A stretch of DNA of 64,000 nt from Acholeplasmatales bacterium (GCA_007694145.1 RECF01000062.1:1-64000), one strand, 5' to 3'. Numbered from the stretch's first letter, positions 1 to 9,892 are shown. Notes: generated by a model from the sequence alone, not told the origin. A program made the numbers and translations.

Positions 1-17
1 ATAGAGGAGGCAAAGCC

Positions 18-1229
18 ATGAACCAAGTATACTCAGAAATCGGCCGGCTCAAAACAGTGTTGTTGCACCGTCCAGGCAGAGAACTAGAGAACCTCACCCC
101 CAGCATTTTGGAGAAACTACTCTTCGATGATATTCCTTTCTTGGAGATTGCTCGACAGGAGCACGATGCCTTTGCGAATGCCCTGCGGTCCAAAGGCGTT
201 GAGGTTGTCTATTTGGTTGACCTTGTCGTTGAGACGTTGCAAGCACACCCTGATCAGCGCGAATCCTTCATCAACCGGTTCATAACCGAAGCCAAGGTTG
301 CGGCGACTTCAATCCGTGCTGCGCTTTTTGACAAGTTGCAAGCCTATCCGTTGCGGACAATGGTCGAGATGATGATCCAAGGCATTCGCACGTATGATAT
401 TCACGTCAAAAAAGCCCCATCAATCATGGACGGCTTGATTGATGAGTATCCATTTTACACCGACCCGATGCCAAACATCCTCTTTCAAAGAGATCCATTC
501 GCAAGCATCGGCCAAGGTGTCACCATTAATCGGATGTCAACGAGCACCCGTCAGCGCGAGACGTTGTTCAGCGACTTGATTCTTCGCTACCATCCCCGGT
601 TCAAGAAGCCCGAGGATCGCATTTACTTCAGTCGTGATGACCGCTACAGTCTTGAAGGGGGCGATATCCTTGTGCTCAATGAGAAAACCTTGGCTATCGG
701 CATCTCCAAACGCACGGATCCCCGCGCCATTGAGCGCGTGGCCGAAACCGTCTTTGCGGCGAACGAACGCTTCGAGACAGTTCTGGCGCTCAATATCCCC
801 AAAACCCGTGCATTCATGCATCTTGACACGGTCCTGACGCAGATTGATCATCACTTGTTCGCCATCCATCCAGGCATTATGAAGACCTTGACCCTCTTTG
901 AAGTGAAACGGGGTGAGTCCGGCTTGAGTATCAGGAAAGTTGTCACCGATCTTGAGACATTGTTAAGAGAAACACTCGGTCGGGATATTGAGTTTGTGTA
1001 TTGTGGTGGCGAAGATATTGTCCACAGTGAGCGTGAACAGTGGAATGATGGTGCGAACACACTCGCCGTCCATCCCGGCTGTGTCATTGTCTACTCGCGC
1101 AATTACATCACCAATGGCATATTACGGGCCAAAGGTGTTGAAGTCATCGAAATTCCCTCAAGTGAACTATCTAGGGGACGGGGCGGTCCCCGCTGTATGA
1201 GCATGCCCATCCATCGAGAAGACCTATAG
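18..1229 (+). CDS. arcA: Arginine deiminase
   Basis: Cytosolic first enzyme of the arginine deiminase pathway; hydrolyses L-arginine to citrulline and ammonia. The 403 residues carry the family signatures in order: RDPF at 158-161, EGGD at 213-216, HLDT at 268-271 and the nucleophile Cys393 in GGPRCMSMP near the C terminus. Length fits bacterial ArcA (about 400-420). A GAGGAGG ribosome-binding site at 4-10 precedes the ATG, so the gene is complete, but its promoter and anything upstream lie outside the window. It is followed after 11 bases by the carbamoyltransferase gene, forming one operon that yields one ATP per arginine. Confidence 0.97.
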   Translation: MNQVYSEIGRLKTVLLHRPGRELENLTPSILEKLLFDDIPFLEIARQEHDAFANALRSKGVEVVYLVDLVVETLQAHPDQRESFINRFITEAKVAATSIRAALFDKLQAYPLRTMVEMMIQGIRTYDIHVKKAPSIMDGLIDEYPFYTDPMPNILFQRDPFASIGQGVTINRMSTSTRQRETLFSDLILRYHPRFKKPEDRIYFSRDDRYSLEGGDILVLNEKTLAIGISKRTDPRAIERVAETVFAANERFETVLALNIPKTRAFMHLDTVLTQIDHHLFAIHPGIMKTLTLFEVKRGESGLSIRKVVTDLETLLRETLGRDIEFVYCGGEDIVHSEREQWNDGANTLAVHPGCVIVYSRNYITNGILRAKGVEVIEIPSSELSRGRGGPRCMSMPIHREDL

Positions 1230-1240
1230 GAGGAATCATC

Positions 1241-2260
1241 ATGAACTTACAAGGTAGACATTTCATCACGCTGCTAGACTACAAACCTGAAGAAATTGAG
1301 TATCTTATTGCATTGTCGGCAACACTGAAGAAACAGAAGGAAACTGGTATTTCCCACAAGCACCTGCCTGGCAAGAATGTCGTCCTCTTGTTTCAAAAGG
1401 ATTCGACACGAACTCGATGCGCGTTTGAAGTCGGTGCATTTGATTTAGGTATGGGCGCGACGTATCTTGGTCCAAGTGGGTCACAAATGGGAAAAAAAGA
1501 GTCAATTAAAGATACGGCCCGCGTGCTGGGCCGCATGTATGACGGCATCGAGTTTCGCGGCTACTTGCATACCGATGTCGAGCAGTTGGCCGAATATGCC
1601 GGTGTTCCGGTTTGGAACGGCTTGACCGACATGTATCATCCGACACAGGTGCTCGCGGACTTCTTGACGGTACAGGAAGAGTTTGGTTCGTTGAAAGGCA
1701 TCAAGTTCAGCTATGTCGGTGATGCACGCAACAACATGGGGAACAGTTTGATGATTGGCTGTGCCAAGCTCGGGCTCAATTTCACTGCCGTTGCACCCCG
1801 GGAGTTATGGCCGGAAAAATCACTGATTGACGTGTGCGAGAAGTTGGCCGCTGAAAGCGGAGGCAGCCTTCGCTTCACCGAAAATCCCGTTGCAGGTGTC
1901 ACGGGTGCGGATGTGGTTTACACAGATGTCTGGGTTTCCATGGGTGAGCCCAAAGATGTATGGCACGCACGCATTAAGCAACTTCACGACTATCAGGTGG
2001 ACAGCGCGCTGATGGAACACACCGCTGAGCGGGCAATTTTCCTTCACTGCTTACCCGCGTTTCACGGCATGGATACGGAAGTCGGGACGCAGATTGCACA
2101 GGAGTTTGGTGAAGAGTATCCCCGTGTAGCCCAAGGGGAGATGGAAGTGACGAACGAAGTGATCGAATCAGCGCGCAGTCGGGTTTTTCCGGAAGCGGAA
2201 AACCGCATGCACACTATCAAAGCCGTGATGTTGGCCACGCTTGGAGGCCATTATGAGTAG
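1241..2260 (+). CDS. arcB: Ornithine carbamoyltransferase (catabolic)
   Basis: Second step of the deiminase pathway: citrulline plus phosphate to ornithine plus carbamoyl phosphate. The carbamoyl-phosphate loop STRTR is at 55-59, an HPTQ motif follows in the middle of the protein and the ornithine-site HCLP is at 269-272; 339 residues is normal. The sequence alone does not separate catabolic from anabolic enzymes; position between arcA and arcC, with no arginine biosynthesis genes, argues for the catabolic role. An AGGAGG site lies 8 bases before the ATG. Its last 8 bases overlap arcC, so the two are likely translationally coupled. Confidence 0.96.
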   Translation: MNLQGRHFITLLDYKPEEIEYLIALSATLKKQKETGISHKHLPGKNVVLLFQKDSTRTRCAFEVGAFDLGMGATYLGPSGSQMGKKESIKDTARVLGRMYDGIEFRGYLHTDVEQLAEYAGVPVWNGLTDMYHPTQVLADFLTVQEEFGSLKGIKFSYVGDARNNMGNSLMIGCAKLGLNFTAVAPRELWPEKSLIDVCEKLAAESGGSLRFTENPVAGVTGADVVYTDVWVSMGEPKDVWHARIKQLHDYQVDSALMEHTAERAIFLHCLPAFHGMDTEVGTQIAQEFGEEYPRVAQGEMEVTNEVIESARSRVFPEAENRMHTIKAVMLATLGGHYE

Positions 2261-3170
2261 ATTTGTTGTATCGCTTGGTGGCAATGCCCTAGGTAACACG
2301 CCCGAAGAACAAAAGACCTTGCTTGAACATGTCGTCATACCAATTTCTGCCTTGATTGCGTCTGGACACGAAGTTGTCCTCGTGCACGGGAACGGCCCGC
2401 AAGTCGGTATGATCAACTTGGCTTTTGCGGATTCATCGACCACCCCGGAGATGCCGTTTCCCGAATGTGGCGCTATGAGCCAAGGTTATATCGGGTATCA
2501 TCTCCAAAATGCCCTTGATAATCGCTTACGATCAATCGGATTGAGTCGAGCGGTCGCCACGGTGGTGACCCAAGTGGTCGTCGATGCGGCCGATCCCCGT
2601 TTCCATCAACCAAGCAAACCCATCGGCGCTTTTTATGACCACGAGACCAGTCTCAAGTTACAAGATGAAAAAGGGTATACGATGAAAGAAGATAGCGGTC
2701 GTGGTTATCGTCGCGTCGTACCTTCCCCCCTACCGGTGGATGTCGTGGAAAAGGCCGTCATCCACTCTGCCTTGAAAGCTGGGCATATCGTGATTTGTGC
2801 CGGGGGTGGCGGGATCCCGGTTATCGAGCAAAATCAACGCTATGTGGGGGTGGCGGCCGTCATTGACAAGGATTTCGCGAGTGCTAAAATCGCCGAACTG
2901 ATTGATGCGGATACCTTGGTCATCCTGACGGCGGTCGAACATGTTTGCCTACATTTCAACACCCCGGATGAACAACTGCTACGTCAAGTCGACGCTGAAA
3001 CCATGCAACGCTATCTTGATGCGGGACATTTTGGTCAAGGCAGTATGGCCCCCAAAGTGGAAGCCTGTCTCAAGTTTGTCGCCCAAGCGGGGAAAACAGC
3101 GGTCATCTCGTCGCTAGAGAAGGCCGTTGAGGCGTTTGCGTTTGAAACCGGCACCCTAATCAAATCATGA
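2253..3170 (+). CDS. arcC: Carbamate kinase
   Basis: Last deiminase-pathway enzyme: carbamoyl phosphate plus ADP to ATP, CO2 and ammonia. The 305-residue protein opens with the amino-acid-kinase glycine loop ([10 protein letters not shown]), has the HGNGPQVG segment near residue 50 and the CAGGGGIPV loop near 180, all typical of carbamate kinase. The reading frame extends to a TTG 12 bases upstream, but GGAGG at 2243-2247 is correctly spaced only for the ATG at 2253. It ends three bases before a strong hairpin terminator, closing the operon. No arginine/ornithine antiporter gene (arcD) follows; one could lie upstream of the window. Confidence 0.96.
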   Translation: MSRFVVSLGGNALGNTPEEQKTLLEHVVIPISALIASGHEVVLVHGNGPQVGMINLAFADSSTTPEMPFPECGAMSQGYIGYHLQNALDNRLRSIGLSRAVATVVTQVVVDAADPRFHQPSKPIGAFYDHETSLKLQDEKGYTMKEDSGRGYRRVVPSPLPVDVVEKAVIHSALKAGHIVICAGGGGIPVIEQNQRYVGVAAVIDKDFASAKIAELIDADTLVILTAVEHVCLHFNTPDEQLLRQVDAETMQRYLDAGHFGQGSMAPKVEACLKFVAQAGKTAVISSLEKAVEAFAFETGTLIKS

Positions 3171-3172
3171 AG

Positions 3173-3197
3173 AAAAGGTCGCTTCGAGCGACCTTTT
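3173..3197. terminator. Bidirectional hairpin terminator after arcC
   Basis: Perfect 11-bp inverted repeat AAAAGGTCGCT / AGCGACCTTTT with a 3-base TCG loop, A-rich on one side and T-rich on the other, so it can end transcription from both convergent operons. It overlaps the stop codon of the minus-strand permease gene by two bases. Confidence 0.9.
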
Positions 3198-3927
3198 ATG
3201 ATGCTTTGAGACGTTGGACCAGCACTTCAAGACCCGCGACGATCATGATGATCAGAAGGGTCCAGGCGAATACCGGTGTATAGTCGATCATTTCAGTGCC
3301 AGTAAACAAAATGTGTCCGACACTCGGAGTGGCCCGGCTGATAAACTCGGCCGTGATGAGTACTTTGAAACCGAGCCCGACACTTTGTAAAGCAGTGGTT
3401 TTTACGGTGGGCAAACTGAGAGGTATATCGATATGGACCATCCTGAACCACCATGTATTCGGTTCGAGTGCCAAAACATCTTTCAAGTCAACGGGCATTT
3501 GCAGGACGCTTTGTCTAGCGGCTTCATAGATGAGGGGAAAGAGCATCAAGAAAGTGATGACATAGACAACCTGATTGCGGACTGGCAATAAAACGAGCAA
3601 GATGACGATGATTGAGACAACAGGCAAAGTACGCAACCCGGTGACCCAAGGTCTAAACAGCCCCTCGACCCACGCATACCGTCCCGCTAACAACCCAAGT
3701 AGATAACCAAATAGCGCGGCCATGAAGGCTGCTAGGATAAGGCGACCCAATGTATAGGCGATAATCCGATACGTTTCCAGCGTCCAAAGCAGTTTAAGCA
3801 AGGCGGTAAAAACTTTCAGCGGTGTCGGAAACACCAGCGCATGACCGAATGATGTCGCATAGATATGCCATGCCAAAACCGCGAGACATAGTGAGCCGAT
3901 TGTCGCAAGCGGTCTAAGGCGTATCAT
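3196..3927 (-). CDS. ABC transporter permease, SsuC/TauC-like
   Basis: Inner-membrane permease with the binding-protein-dependent transport fold: 243 residues and about six hydrophobic segments. The cytoplasmic EAA-type loop (around LALEPNTWW... and DIPLSLP) is recognisable but degenerate. I start it at the ATG at 3927, which overlaps the end of the lipoprotein gene by 14 bases; the open frame runs further upstream to 4035, but that stretch lies inside the lipoprotein coding region and looks unlike a protein. The ribosome-binding site is weak, suggesting coupling to the upstream gene. No ATPase subunit is encoded nearby, so this importer must borrow or be completed by a distant ATPase. Substrate unknown. 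Confidence 0.85.
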   Translation of the reverse strand: MIRLRPLATIGSLCLAVLAWHIYATSFGHALVFPTPLKVFTALLKLLWTLETYRIIAYTLGRLILAAFMAALFGYLLGLLAGRYAWVEGLFRPWVTGLRTLPVVSIIVILLVLLPVRNQVVYVITFLMLFPLIYEAARQSVLQMPVDLKDVLALEPNTWWFRMVHIDIPLSLPTVKTTALQSVGLGFKVLITAEFISRATPSVGHILFTGTEMIDYTPVFAWTLLIIMIVAGLEVLVQRLKAS

Positions 3928-4864
3928 AATCAGAGATTCCATAGTAGAAATGATCATCGGGCAAGGTCTCGATGACCGCATCACTTTCCCGTAGGATGGT
4001 TTGAAGGAAAGCTTCAATGGCTTCACGCGCCTCAAGTGCTCGCACTAAGTTGATGCCACCCCGTGGCAAAGCGTCCATCATCCTTGAACGGGAAAAAGGG
4101 TAACCGAGTGTTTCAGCTTGTAGAGCGACACGCGCAGGGTCGTTCAAGGCCAACAGGGCACTATCAGCCAAAGTCTCAAGATAACTTTCCACAAAGGCCG
4201 TCTCAACAGATGTGGACACAAAGACACAGGCTTGTGGGATGGGGTATTCGGCTTCGTCATGCCACAAAGCGTTCAAGTCAAGCACATAAAGAGATTCAAA
4301 GTGTTCCATCGCCGCACTCAAGACGGGTTCGGCCGTCAAAATCACCTTATCGGGGCGAAGCACCAGTTCAACGAGGGCGGCTTGAAACGAGGTGGCATAC
4401 GTAAGAGAAGACGGTGTGACACTGTGATTGCGAAGCAAGACGTCTAGGACGATGCCCGAGGGTGCGCCTGCGCCAAAACCAATCAAATCACGGCCTTCGA
4501 TCTCCTCAAGATGCGTCAAGGATGTTCCGCTGATTAAAAACAAGTTACCCCAGGTGATGATGGCTGCGCACTGGTAAGGTGACCCGCCTTCAATCAGTCG
4601 TGCACCGACTGTGAGTGGTGCGATGATGATGTCGTGTGAGCGGGAAGCCATGGCCGCTATCAGCGGTGCCGGACCACTGACGCGCTCGATGTCATAGGGT
4701 GTGTTGCCGATAACCGGACGGGTGTATTCAAGGTGGGTCTGGGCTAAGGCGGGTAATCCATCGGGAACCAAAATTAAGACGCGTTCTCTTGTTCCCCTGA
4801 AAGAACACCCCATCAAGCTCAAAAAGAGCCAAAAGCTCAGTAACACTATAAAGATTTTACGCAT
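3914..4864 (-). CDS. Substrate-binding lipoprotein, NMT1/SsuA-like
   Basis: Predicted extracytoplasmic solute-binding protein anchored by a lipid. It has a hydrophobic signal with lipobox LMGC (Cys20), then a periplasmic-binding fold resembling nitrate/sulfonate/taurine and thiamine-precursor (NMT1/THI5) binding proteins: an initial strand (VLILVPDGLPALA), a segment reading IIIAPLTVGARL and a hinge-like GFGAGAPSG. With the ATG at 4864 it is 316 residues; the AGGAGG eight bases upstream supports this start over the ATG at 4891. Cotranscribed with the permease; divergent from the Crp-family regulator. Ligand cannot be deduced from sequence. Confidence 0.8.
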   Translation of the reverse strand: MRKIFIVLLSFWLFLSLMGCSFRGTRERVLILVPDGLPALAQTHLEYTRPVIGNTPYDIERVSGPAPLIAAMASRSHDIIIAPLTVGARLIEGGSPYQCAAIITWGNLFLISGTSLTHLEEIEGRDLIGFGAGAPSGIVLDVLLRNHSVTPSSLTYATSFQAALVELVLRPDKVILTAEPVLSAAMEHFESLYVLDLNALWHDEAEYPIPQACVFVSTSVETAFVESYLETLADSALLALNDPARVALQAETLGYPFSRSRMMDALPRGGINLVRALEAREAIEAFLQTILRESDAVIETLPDDHFYYGISDYDTP

Positions 4865-4896
4865 GCGAGGACCTCCTGTTGGTTTTGTCATATTTA

Positions 4897-4905
4897 TGAT
4901 ACAAT
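4897..4905 (+). promoter_or_regulatory. Extended -10 promoter of the crp-like gene
   Basis: TGATACAAT is a TGn-extended -10 box about 45 bases before the regulator start codon; the -35 region is poor, as usual for extended -10 promoters. Confidence 0.6.
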
Positions 4906-4922
4906 AGAATCGTTCCCAAAAA

Positions 4923-4938
4923 TGTAATCTCGGTTACG
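4923..4938. promoter_or_regulatory. Candidate Crp/Fnr-type operator
   Basis: TGTAA-N6-TTACG, one mismatch from a perfect palindrome of the Crp/Fnr architecture (TGTNA-N6-TNACA). It lies just downstream of the predicted start of crp transcription and about 60 bases upstream of the divergent lipoprotein gene, so the regulator could repress itself and control the transporter. Inferred from pattern and place only. Confidence 0.45.
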
Positions 4939-4949
4939 GAGGTGTACGG

Positions 4950-5558
4950 ATGCTTGATGTGTTGCTTTCAGAGCTTGATCGTCATGACAGCGCCAGATTT
5001 CCGTGTGTGTACCAGAAAGGGATGATCCTGTTCATGGAAAATGACCCGTGCACAACACTGGGGGTCGTACTCTCAGGTGCCGTCAAGATGAGTCATTATC
5101 GTCATGACGGGTCAGAACGCGTCCACGCCGTCATCCGAGCCGGCGCGGTGTTCGGTGACTTTTTGATATTCTCCAGCACGCCATACTACCCAGGCCATTT
5201 GACAGCGCTGGAAGAATCTGTCATCCTCCATGTTCCGCGCGAGCGGATTGAGACAATGATGGCGCAGTCAGCATCATTTCGTCATCAGTACTTGCGACAT
5301 GTCAGCGAGAAAGCGCTAGAGTTGAACGACCGGCAAAAACTGCTTGGGACCCATACGCTTGAAGAACGTCTGTTGTTTTGGCTAGCAGGCGAGCAGCGCC
5401 GTCTCAATACAACGACCATTCCACACAACGGCCAAGAAACGCTTGCGGGCATCCTCCATGTCCAGCGACCTTCTCTCTCGCGCACCCTAAATCAGCTCCG
5501 ACGGCAAGGGAAAATTACGTACGATCGTCACCACATCATCATTTTAGAGCCGATATGA
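4950..5558 (+). CDS. Crp/Fnr-family transcriptional regulator
   Basis: DNA-binding regulator of 202 residues: an N-terminal cyclic-nucleotide-like beta barrel (about 10-115), a dimerisation helix, and a C-terminal winged helix with the recognition segment around VQRPSLSRTLNQLRRQG. The phosphate-binding cassette of cAMP receptors (GE..R-S/T) is not conserved (FGDFLIFSSTPYY), and only two Cys are present (19 and 34), so neither cAMP nor an Fnr-type iron-sulfur cluster is supported. Crp-family members (ArcR, FlpA) often govern arc operons in Bacillota, and this gene lies 1.8 kb from arcC; that link is suggestive only. GGAGGT lies 6 bases before the ATG. Confidence 0.85.
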   Translation: MLDVLLSELDRHDSARFPCVYQKGMILFMENDPCTTLGVVLSGAVKMSHYRHDGSERVHAVIRAGAVFGDFLIFSSTPYYPGHLTALEESVILHVPRERIETMMAQSASFRHQYLRHVSEKALELNDRQKLLGTHTLEERLLFWLAGEQRRLNTTTIPHNGQETLAGILHVQRPSLSRTLNQLRRQGKITYDRHHIIILEPI

Positions 5559-5603
5559 ACCGCTTAAGAACGACGTTTCACACATTCAGGAATAAAAATG
5601 CAT

Positions 5604-5631
5604 AAAAGGCTTGCATCAGGCCTTTTTTTTT
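5604..5631 (+). terminator. Terminator after the crp-like gene
   Basis: AAAAGGC / GCCTTTT stem followed by a run of ten T, 45 bases after the stop codon. It separates the regulator from the ribosomal superoperon. Confidence 0.8.
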
Positions 5632-5757
5632 GATAGACTATCATAGACTCACGCCAGAGTCGAGCTGAGAAGTGGGAGGTTGCTGACACACCGGAAGGCG
5701 TTGTCTTGACGGATCAGGTCATTCCCATGGAGCCAGTCTATAATCTATCGTAGGCGA
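5632..5757 (+). promoter_or_regulatory. S10 operon upstream region with long-range inverted repeat
   Basis: Holds two overlapping signals. (1) A long-range inverted repeat: GATAGA (5632-5637) and ATAGACT (5643-5649) match AGTCTAT (5735-5741) and TCTATC (5744-5749), 13 bp in total, which would close a domain of about 100 bases if transcribed. (2) A perfect TATAAT at 5739-5744 with a weak AGGTCA 17 bases upstream, which would start transcription near 5751 with a very short leader. Which is used decides whether this is a promoter or a structured leader. No other good promoter is visible between the preceding terminator and rpsJ. Confidence 0.45.
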
Positions 5758-5773
5758 AAGGAGGATTTCCCAA

Positions 5774-6079
5774 GTGGCAAATCAAAAAATCAGAATCAGA
5801 TTGAAATCCTATGATCACAGATTGTTGGATCAATCGGCAAAAAAAATCGTCGATACGGCGAAGAAGACCGGATCACAAATTTCCGGACCCATTCCCCTGC
5901 CGACGGAAAAAGAGGTGTTCACCATTTTGCGAAGCGTCCACATCAACAAGACGTCCCGCGAACAGTTTGAACGCCGCACGCACAAACGCTTAATCGATAT
6001 TTTGAACCCGACCCCGCAAACCATCGACGCGTTGATGCATCTGGATCTACCCTCGGGCGTCGACATCATCTTAAAATAA
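5774..6079 (+). CDS. rpsJ: 30S ribosomal protein S10
   Basis: First gene of the S10 operon; 30S head protein and, as NusE, an antitermination partner of NusG. 101 residues, normal length, with the typical start [14 protein letters not shown] and the RTHKRLIDI segment. It starts with GTG; AAAGGAGG at 5757-5764, nine bases upstream, fixes this start. Opens an uninterrupted run of genes to rplQ. Confidence 0.98.
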   Translation: MANQKIRIRLKSYDHRLLDQSAKKIVDTAKKTGSQISGPIPLPTEKEVFTILRSVHINKTSREQFERRTHKRLIDILNPTPQTIDALMHLDLPSGVDIILK

Positions 6080-6103
6080 CAAATCTAATCAGGAGGTGTA
6101 CTC

Positions 6104-6802
6104 ATGGCCAAAGGTATCTTAGGAACAAAAATCGGGATGACGCAGATCTTTGACGAGGCCGGCAAACTGGTGCCCGTCACCATCGTCCGCTGCGAACCCA
6201 ATGTTGTTCTCCAAAAGAAAACAGTTGAAACAGACGGCTACGAAGCCGTGCAGTTGGGTTACAAAGACCAACGCGTAAGTCTTGCGAACAAGCCGAAACT
6301 CGGTCACTTCGCAAAGTCAAACACAAAGCCTAAGCGCTACGTCAAGGAAATTGCCGGCCAGGAACTGGGCAATTTCGAAGTCGGTCAGGAGATCAAAGTC
6401 AATATATTCGAAGCAGGTGAACCCATCGACGTCACCGGCACATCGAAAGGTAAAGGTTTCCAAGGTGTCATCAAGCGTCATAACCAATCACGCGGTCCGA
6501 TGACCCACGGTTCCCGCTATCATCGTGGCCCCGGTTCGATGGGCCCCATCGACCCAAACCATGTCCGCAAAGGTAAAAACTTACCTGGACAAATGGGCAA
6601 CGAAACCGTCACCATCCAAAATCTTGAAATCGTCAAAGTCGATCTTGAACGTGACCTGCTCCTCATCAAAGGGAATGTCCCCGGCCCTAGACGTGGTCTA
6701 GTCATGGTCCGACGCGCCGTCAAGGCCGAAGCGATTCCCCCGCTGGATCCGGCTCAATATGTCACGACACAAAACACAAGCTCGGAAGAGCCGGTCGAAT
6801 AG
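6104..6802 (+). CDS. rplC: 50S ribosomal protein L3
   Basis: Early 50S assembly protein near the peptidyl-transferase centre. The conserved [12 protein letters not shown] and [11 protein letters not shown] segments of L3 are present. At 232 residues it is about 20 longer than the usual 209; the extra part is a C-terminal tail ending in acidic residues (SSEEPVE) that should be surface exposed. AGGAGGTG precedes the ATG. Confidence 0.98.
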   Translation: MAKGILGTKIGMTQIFDEAGKLVPVTIVRCEPNVVLQKKTVETDGYEAVQLGYKDQRVSLANKPKLGHFAKSNTKPKRYVKEIAGQELGNFEVGQEIKVNIFEAGEPIDVTGTSKGKGFQGVIKRHNQSRGPMTHGSRYHRGPGSMGPIDPNHVRKGKNLPGQMGNETVTIQNLEIVKVDLERDLLLIKGNVPGPRRGLVMVRRAVKAEAIPPLDPAQYVTTQNTSSEEPVE

Positions 6803-6823
6803 GACTTGAAAGGAGGACTTGAA

Positions 6824-7447
6824 ATGCCAACAGTAACGTTGTTCAATCAAACTGGAGAAAAAATCGGCGATGTTTCACTTCACGAGGCCATTTTCGGAAT
6901 CGAACCGAATCAACAGGTCTTATATGAAGTTGTTAAAGCGCAACGCGCTGCGATGCGCCAAGGCACCCACAGTACAAAAAACCGTAGTGAAGTGCGCGGC
7001 GGCGGTCGCAAACCATGGCGTCAAAAAGGCACCGGCCGTGCCCGTCAAGGTTCCATCCGCTCACCCCAATGGGTTGGTGGGGGCGTCGTATTCGGTCCCA
7101 CACCCCGGGATTACCGAATGAAAGTCAACCGCAAGGTGCGTCGTCTCGCGCTGAAATCCGCCCTATCATCGAAAGTGCTCGGTGAGCAATTCGTCGTCCT
7201 CGATGCATTGTCACTCGAAGCCGCCAAGACCAAAACCATGGTCGAAGTACTCGCAAGCCTTTCACTGCAAGGTAAAATCATGATTGTGCTCGATGCAATG
7301 GATGAGACCATCGCACTCGCCGCCCGCAACATCCCCGGCGTCAGCGTCACCACGGTCGAACAAGCCAGTGTCTACGACCTGCTCAACCATGCCGTCGTTC
7401 TCACGACGCAAGAAGCGGTCAAAAAATATGAGGAGGTGCTCGGATAA
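6824..7447 (+). CDS. rplD: 50S ribosomal protein L4
   Basis: 50S protein whose loop lines the exit tunnel; 207 residues. The tunnel-loop segment [19 protein letters not shown] is intact. AGGAGG at 6811-6816 selects the ATG at 6824 rather than an in-frame start 18 bases upstream. In proteobacteria L4 represses its own operon; no such site can be demonstrated here. Confidence 0.98.
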   Translation: MPTVTLFNQTGEKIGDVSLHEAIFGIEPNQQVLYEVVKAQRAAMRQGTHSTKNRSEVRGGGRKPWRQKGTGRARQGSIRSPQWVGGGVVFGPTPRDYRMKVNRKVRRLALKSALSSKVLGEQFVVLDALSLEAAKTKTMVEVLASLSLQGKIMIVLDAMDETIALAARNIPGVSVTTVEQASVYDLLNHAVVLTTQEAVKKYEEVLG

Positions 7448-7731
7448 TGGTCGCAGCTGACATCATCAAACGTCCGATTATCACCGAAAAAAGCATGCAA
7501 CTTGTCGAAAAGCTGAACCAGTACACCTTTTCAGTCGACAAACGGGCTAACAAAATTCAAATCAAACAAGCCATCGAAGAGTTGTTCGATGTCAAAGTTC
7601 TCAAGGTCAACATCATCAATACGACACCCAAAAAGAAACGCGTTGGTCGCTATGAAGGGTATAAGAATGAGATGACGAAAGCCATCGTCACCCTGGCCAA
7701 AGAAGACAAAATCGAGATCTTCTCCGCGTAA
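7447..7731 (+). CDS. rplW: 50S ribosomal protein L23
   Basis: Exit-site protein that docks trigger factor and SRP. 94 residues with [12 protein letters not shown] at the N terminus and the KKKRVGR loop. Its ATG overlaps the rplD stop by one base (TAATG), implying translational coupling. Confidence 0.98.
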   Translation: MVAADIIKRPIITEKSMQLVEKLNQYTFSVDKRANKIQIKQAIEELFDVKVLKVNIINTTPKKKRVGRYEGYKNEMTKAIVTLAKEDKIEIFSA

Positions 7732-7755
7732 ACCAATCAGAAGGAGGTACCCGCA

Positions 7756-8583
7756 ATGGCTTTAAAGAAGTATAAAGCGATCACCAACGGGCAACGGCAC
7801 ATGACAAGCCTCGATTATTCGGAGCTCAGCAAGACCGCCCCGGAAAAATCGCTGCTCGTCAAGTTGAACAAAAAATCCGGCCGTAACAACCAAGGCAAAA
7901 TTACCGTGCGCCACCAAGGCGGCGGTGCAAAACGCAAGTATCGGATCATCGATTTCAAACGCAACAAAGACGGCATTCCTGGACGCATCGCGACCATCGA
8001 ATACGATCCGAACCGGACAGCCAACATCGCCCTCGTCCACTATGCGGACGGTGAGAAACGCTATATCCTCGCCCCCAAAGGGCTCAAAGTCGGCATGGAA
8101 ATCGAATCAGGCGCTGACGCGGACATCAAAGTCGGCAACGCACTCCCCCTGAAGAACATTCCTGTCGGTAGCACGATCCACAACATCGAGCTCGCGCCAA
8201 ACAAAGGCGGACAACTTGTCCGTTCAGCCGGCACCAGTGCCCAAATCCTTGGCCGCGAAGAAAAGTACGTTCTCGTAAAATTGGCATCCGGCGAAGTGCG
8301 CAAGATTCTTGCGACCTGTCGCGCCACCCTCGGTGAAGTTGGCAACGAAGACCACGAACTTGTCAACGTTGGCAAAGCCGGCCGCACCCGTCATAAAGGG
8401 ATCCGGCCCACTGTCCGCGGTTCGGTCATGAACCCGGTTGACCATCCACACGGTGGTGGTGAGGGTAGACAGCCGATTGGCCGCAAAAGCCCTGTCACCC
8501 CATGGGGCCGCCCGGCGCTTGGTCTTAAAACGAGGAAAAACAAAAAGGCTAGCGAGCGTTTGATCGTTAGACGTAAGAAATAG
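7756..8583 (+). CDS. rplB: 50S ribosomal protein L2
   Basis: Core 23S-binding protein needed for subunit association and peptidyl transfer. 275 residues, standard length; contains [16 protein letters not shown] near 40-55 and the C-terminal [12 protein letters not shown] whose His is functionally important in bacterial L2. Preceded by AAGGAGGT. Confidence 0.98.
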   Translation: MALKKYKAITNGQRHMTSLDYSELSKTAPEKSLLVKLNKKSGRNNQGKITVRHQGGGAKRKYRIIDFKRNKDGIPGRIATIEYDPNRTANIALVHYADGEKRYILAPKGLKVGMEIESGADADIKVGNALPLKNIPVGSTIHNIELAPNKGGQLVRSAGTSAQILGREEKYVLVKLASGEVRKILATCRATLGEVGNEDHELVNVGKAGRTRHKGIRPTVRGSVMNPVDHPHGGGEGRQPIGRKSPVTPWGRPALGLKTRKNKKASERLIVRRKK

Positions 8584-8601
8584 GAGAGGAGGAACTCATA
8601 C

Positions 8602-8880
8602 ATGGCACGTTCAATCAAAAAAGGTCCATTCTGCGACGACCACCTGTTGGTGAAAGTGGACAAAATGAATGAAGAAAACAAGAAACGCGTGATTCAAACA
8701 TGGTCGAGACGTTCAACCATCTTCCCGCAATTTGTCGGGCATACCATTGCAGTGTACAACGGCAAGGAACACGTTCCTGTCTACGTCACTGAAGACATGG
8801 TCGGACACAAACTGGGCGAGTTCGCTCCCACCAGAACTTACCGCGGCCACGAAAAAGACAAGAAAGCCAAGAAGAAGTAG
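8602..8880 (+). CDS. rpsS: 30S ribosomal protein S19
   Basis: 30S head protein contacting S13 and the A-site tRNA. 92 residues, starting ARSIKKGPF, with the conserved [10 protein letters not shown] and [11 protein letters not shown] segments. GAGGAGG ten bases before the ATG. Confidence 0.98.
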   Translation: MARSIKKGPFCDDHLLVKVDKMNEENKKRVIQTWSRRSTIFPQFVGHTIAVYNGKEHVPVYVTEDMVGHKLGEFAPTRTYRGHEKDKKAKKK

Positions 8881-8891
8881 AGGAGGAAATT

Positions 8892-9227
8892 ATGGAAGCT
8901 AGATCTCAAGCAAAAATGGTACGTATTTCTTCTCGCAAAGTGAAATTGGTCATCGACCTCATTCGTGGCAAGCAAGTTGGCGAAGCGTTGGCGATTTTGC
9001 GACTGACGCCCAAAGCTGCCTCACCTATGGTCGAGAAACTGTTGCGTTCTGCGGTGGCCAATGCCGAACACAACTATAATATGGATACCGAAAACCTTTA
9101 TGTCAAAGAAGTCTACGTCGGCGAGGGCCCGACCTTGAAACGTATCCGGCCCCGTGCGAAAGGTAGCGCATCAAGAATTTACAAGAGAACCAGCCACACG
9201 ACCATCGTCGTGGCTGAGAAAGAGTAA
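8892..9227 (+). CDS. rplV: 50S ribosomal protein L22
   Basis: Exit-tunnel protein. 111 residues; [15 protein letters not shown] at the N terminus and the beta-hairpin [13 protein letters not shown] that reaches into the tunnel, the place where macrolide-resistance changes occur in other bacteria; it looks ordinary here. GAGGAGG seven bases before the ATG. Confidence 0.98.
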   Translation: MEARSQAKMVRISSRKVKLVIDLIRGKQVGEALAILRLTPKAASPMVEKLLRSAVANAEHNYNMDTENLYVKEVYVGEGPTLKRIRPRAKGSASRIYKRTSHTTIVVAEKE

Positions 9228-9241
9228 AGGAGGGAATCTAC

Positions 9242-9892
9242 ATGGGTCAAAAAGTAAGTCCGGTCGGATTACGTGTCGGAATTATTCGCGATTGGGATTC
9301 TCGTTGGTATGCCGATAAAAATGATGTGGCCGATCTTTTGCTGGAAGACATAAAAGTCCGCGAAATATTGCACAAGTTTTACGCCAATGCCGCGGTCTCA
9401 AAAATCGAAATCGAACGGTTGAAAAACCGTGTCATCTTGACAGTTCACACCGCAAAACCAGGCATGGTTATCGGACGTGAAGGTTCAGTCAAGAACCAAG
9501 TGCTCACAAAACTGAGAAAAATCACCACCAATGACATCATTCTGAATGTTGTCGAAATCAAAAAACCCGAGTTGGACGCCGTACTCGTCGCCGACTCAAT
9601 CGCTCAGCAACTCCAAAATCGTGCCTCATTCAGACGTGTGCAAAAAATGGCCATCCAACGCGCGATGCGCGCAGGTGCCAAAGGATGCAAAACGCTGGTA
9701 TCAGGTCGTCTTGGCGGCGCTGAAATCGCCCGCAGTGAAGGATACAGCGAAGGCAACGTTCCGCTGCACACCTTGCGTGCCGATATCGACTATGCACATG
9801 CGGAAGCGATGACCACCTATGGAAAACTAGGCATTAAAGTCTGGATCTACAAAGGTGAAATTCTACCTGAAAAGAAAAGGGGGGGCCAGTAA
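9242..9892 (+). CDS. rpsC: 30S ribosomal protein S3
   Basis: 30S protein at the mRNA entry tunnel with helicase function. 216 residues; a KH domain with the GREG loop (VIGREGS) and the C-terminal [14 protein letters not shown] domain. The stop codon abuts the rplP start with no spacer. Confidence 0.98.
   Translation: MGQKVSPVGLRVGIIRDWDSRWYADKNDVADLLLEDIKVREILHKFYANAAVSKIEIERLKNRVILTVHTAKPGMVIGREGSVKNQVLTKLRKITTNDIILNVVEIKKPELDAVLVADSIAQQLQNRASFRRVQKMAIQRAMRAGAKGCKTLVSGRLGGAEIARSEGYSEGNVPLHTLRADIDYAHAEAMTTYGKLGIKVWIYKGEILPEKKRGGQ

Noticed and set aside
4063-4447. + strand frames inside the lipoprotein gene
   Set aside because: Antisense to a well-supported lipoprotein; no promoter or ribosome-binding site.
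5706-5744. TTGACG (5706) as -35 partner of TATAAT (5739)
   Set aside because: The spacer would be 27 bases, too long for sigma-70; AGGTCA at 17 bases is weak but geometrically possible.
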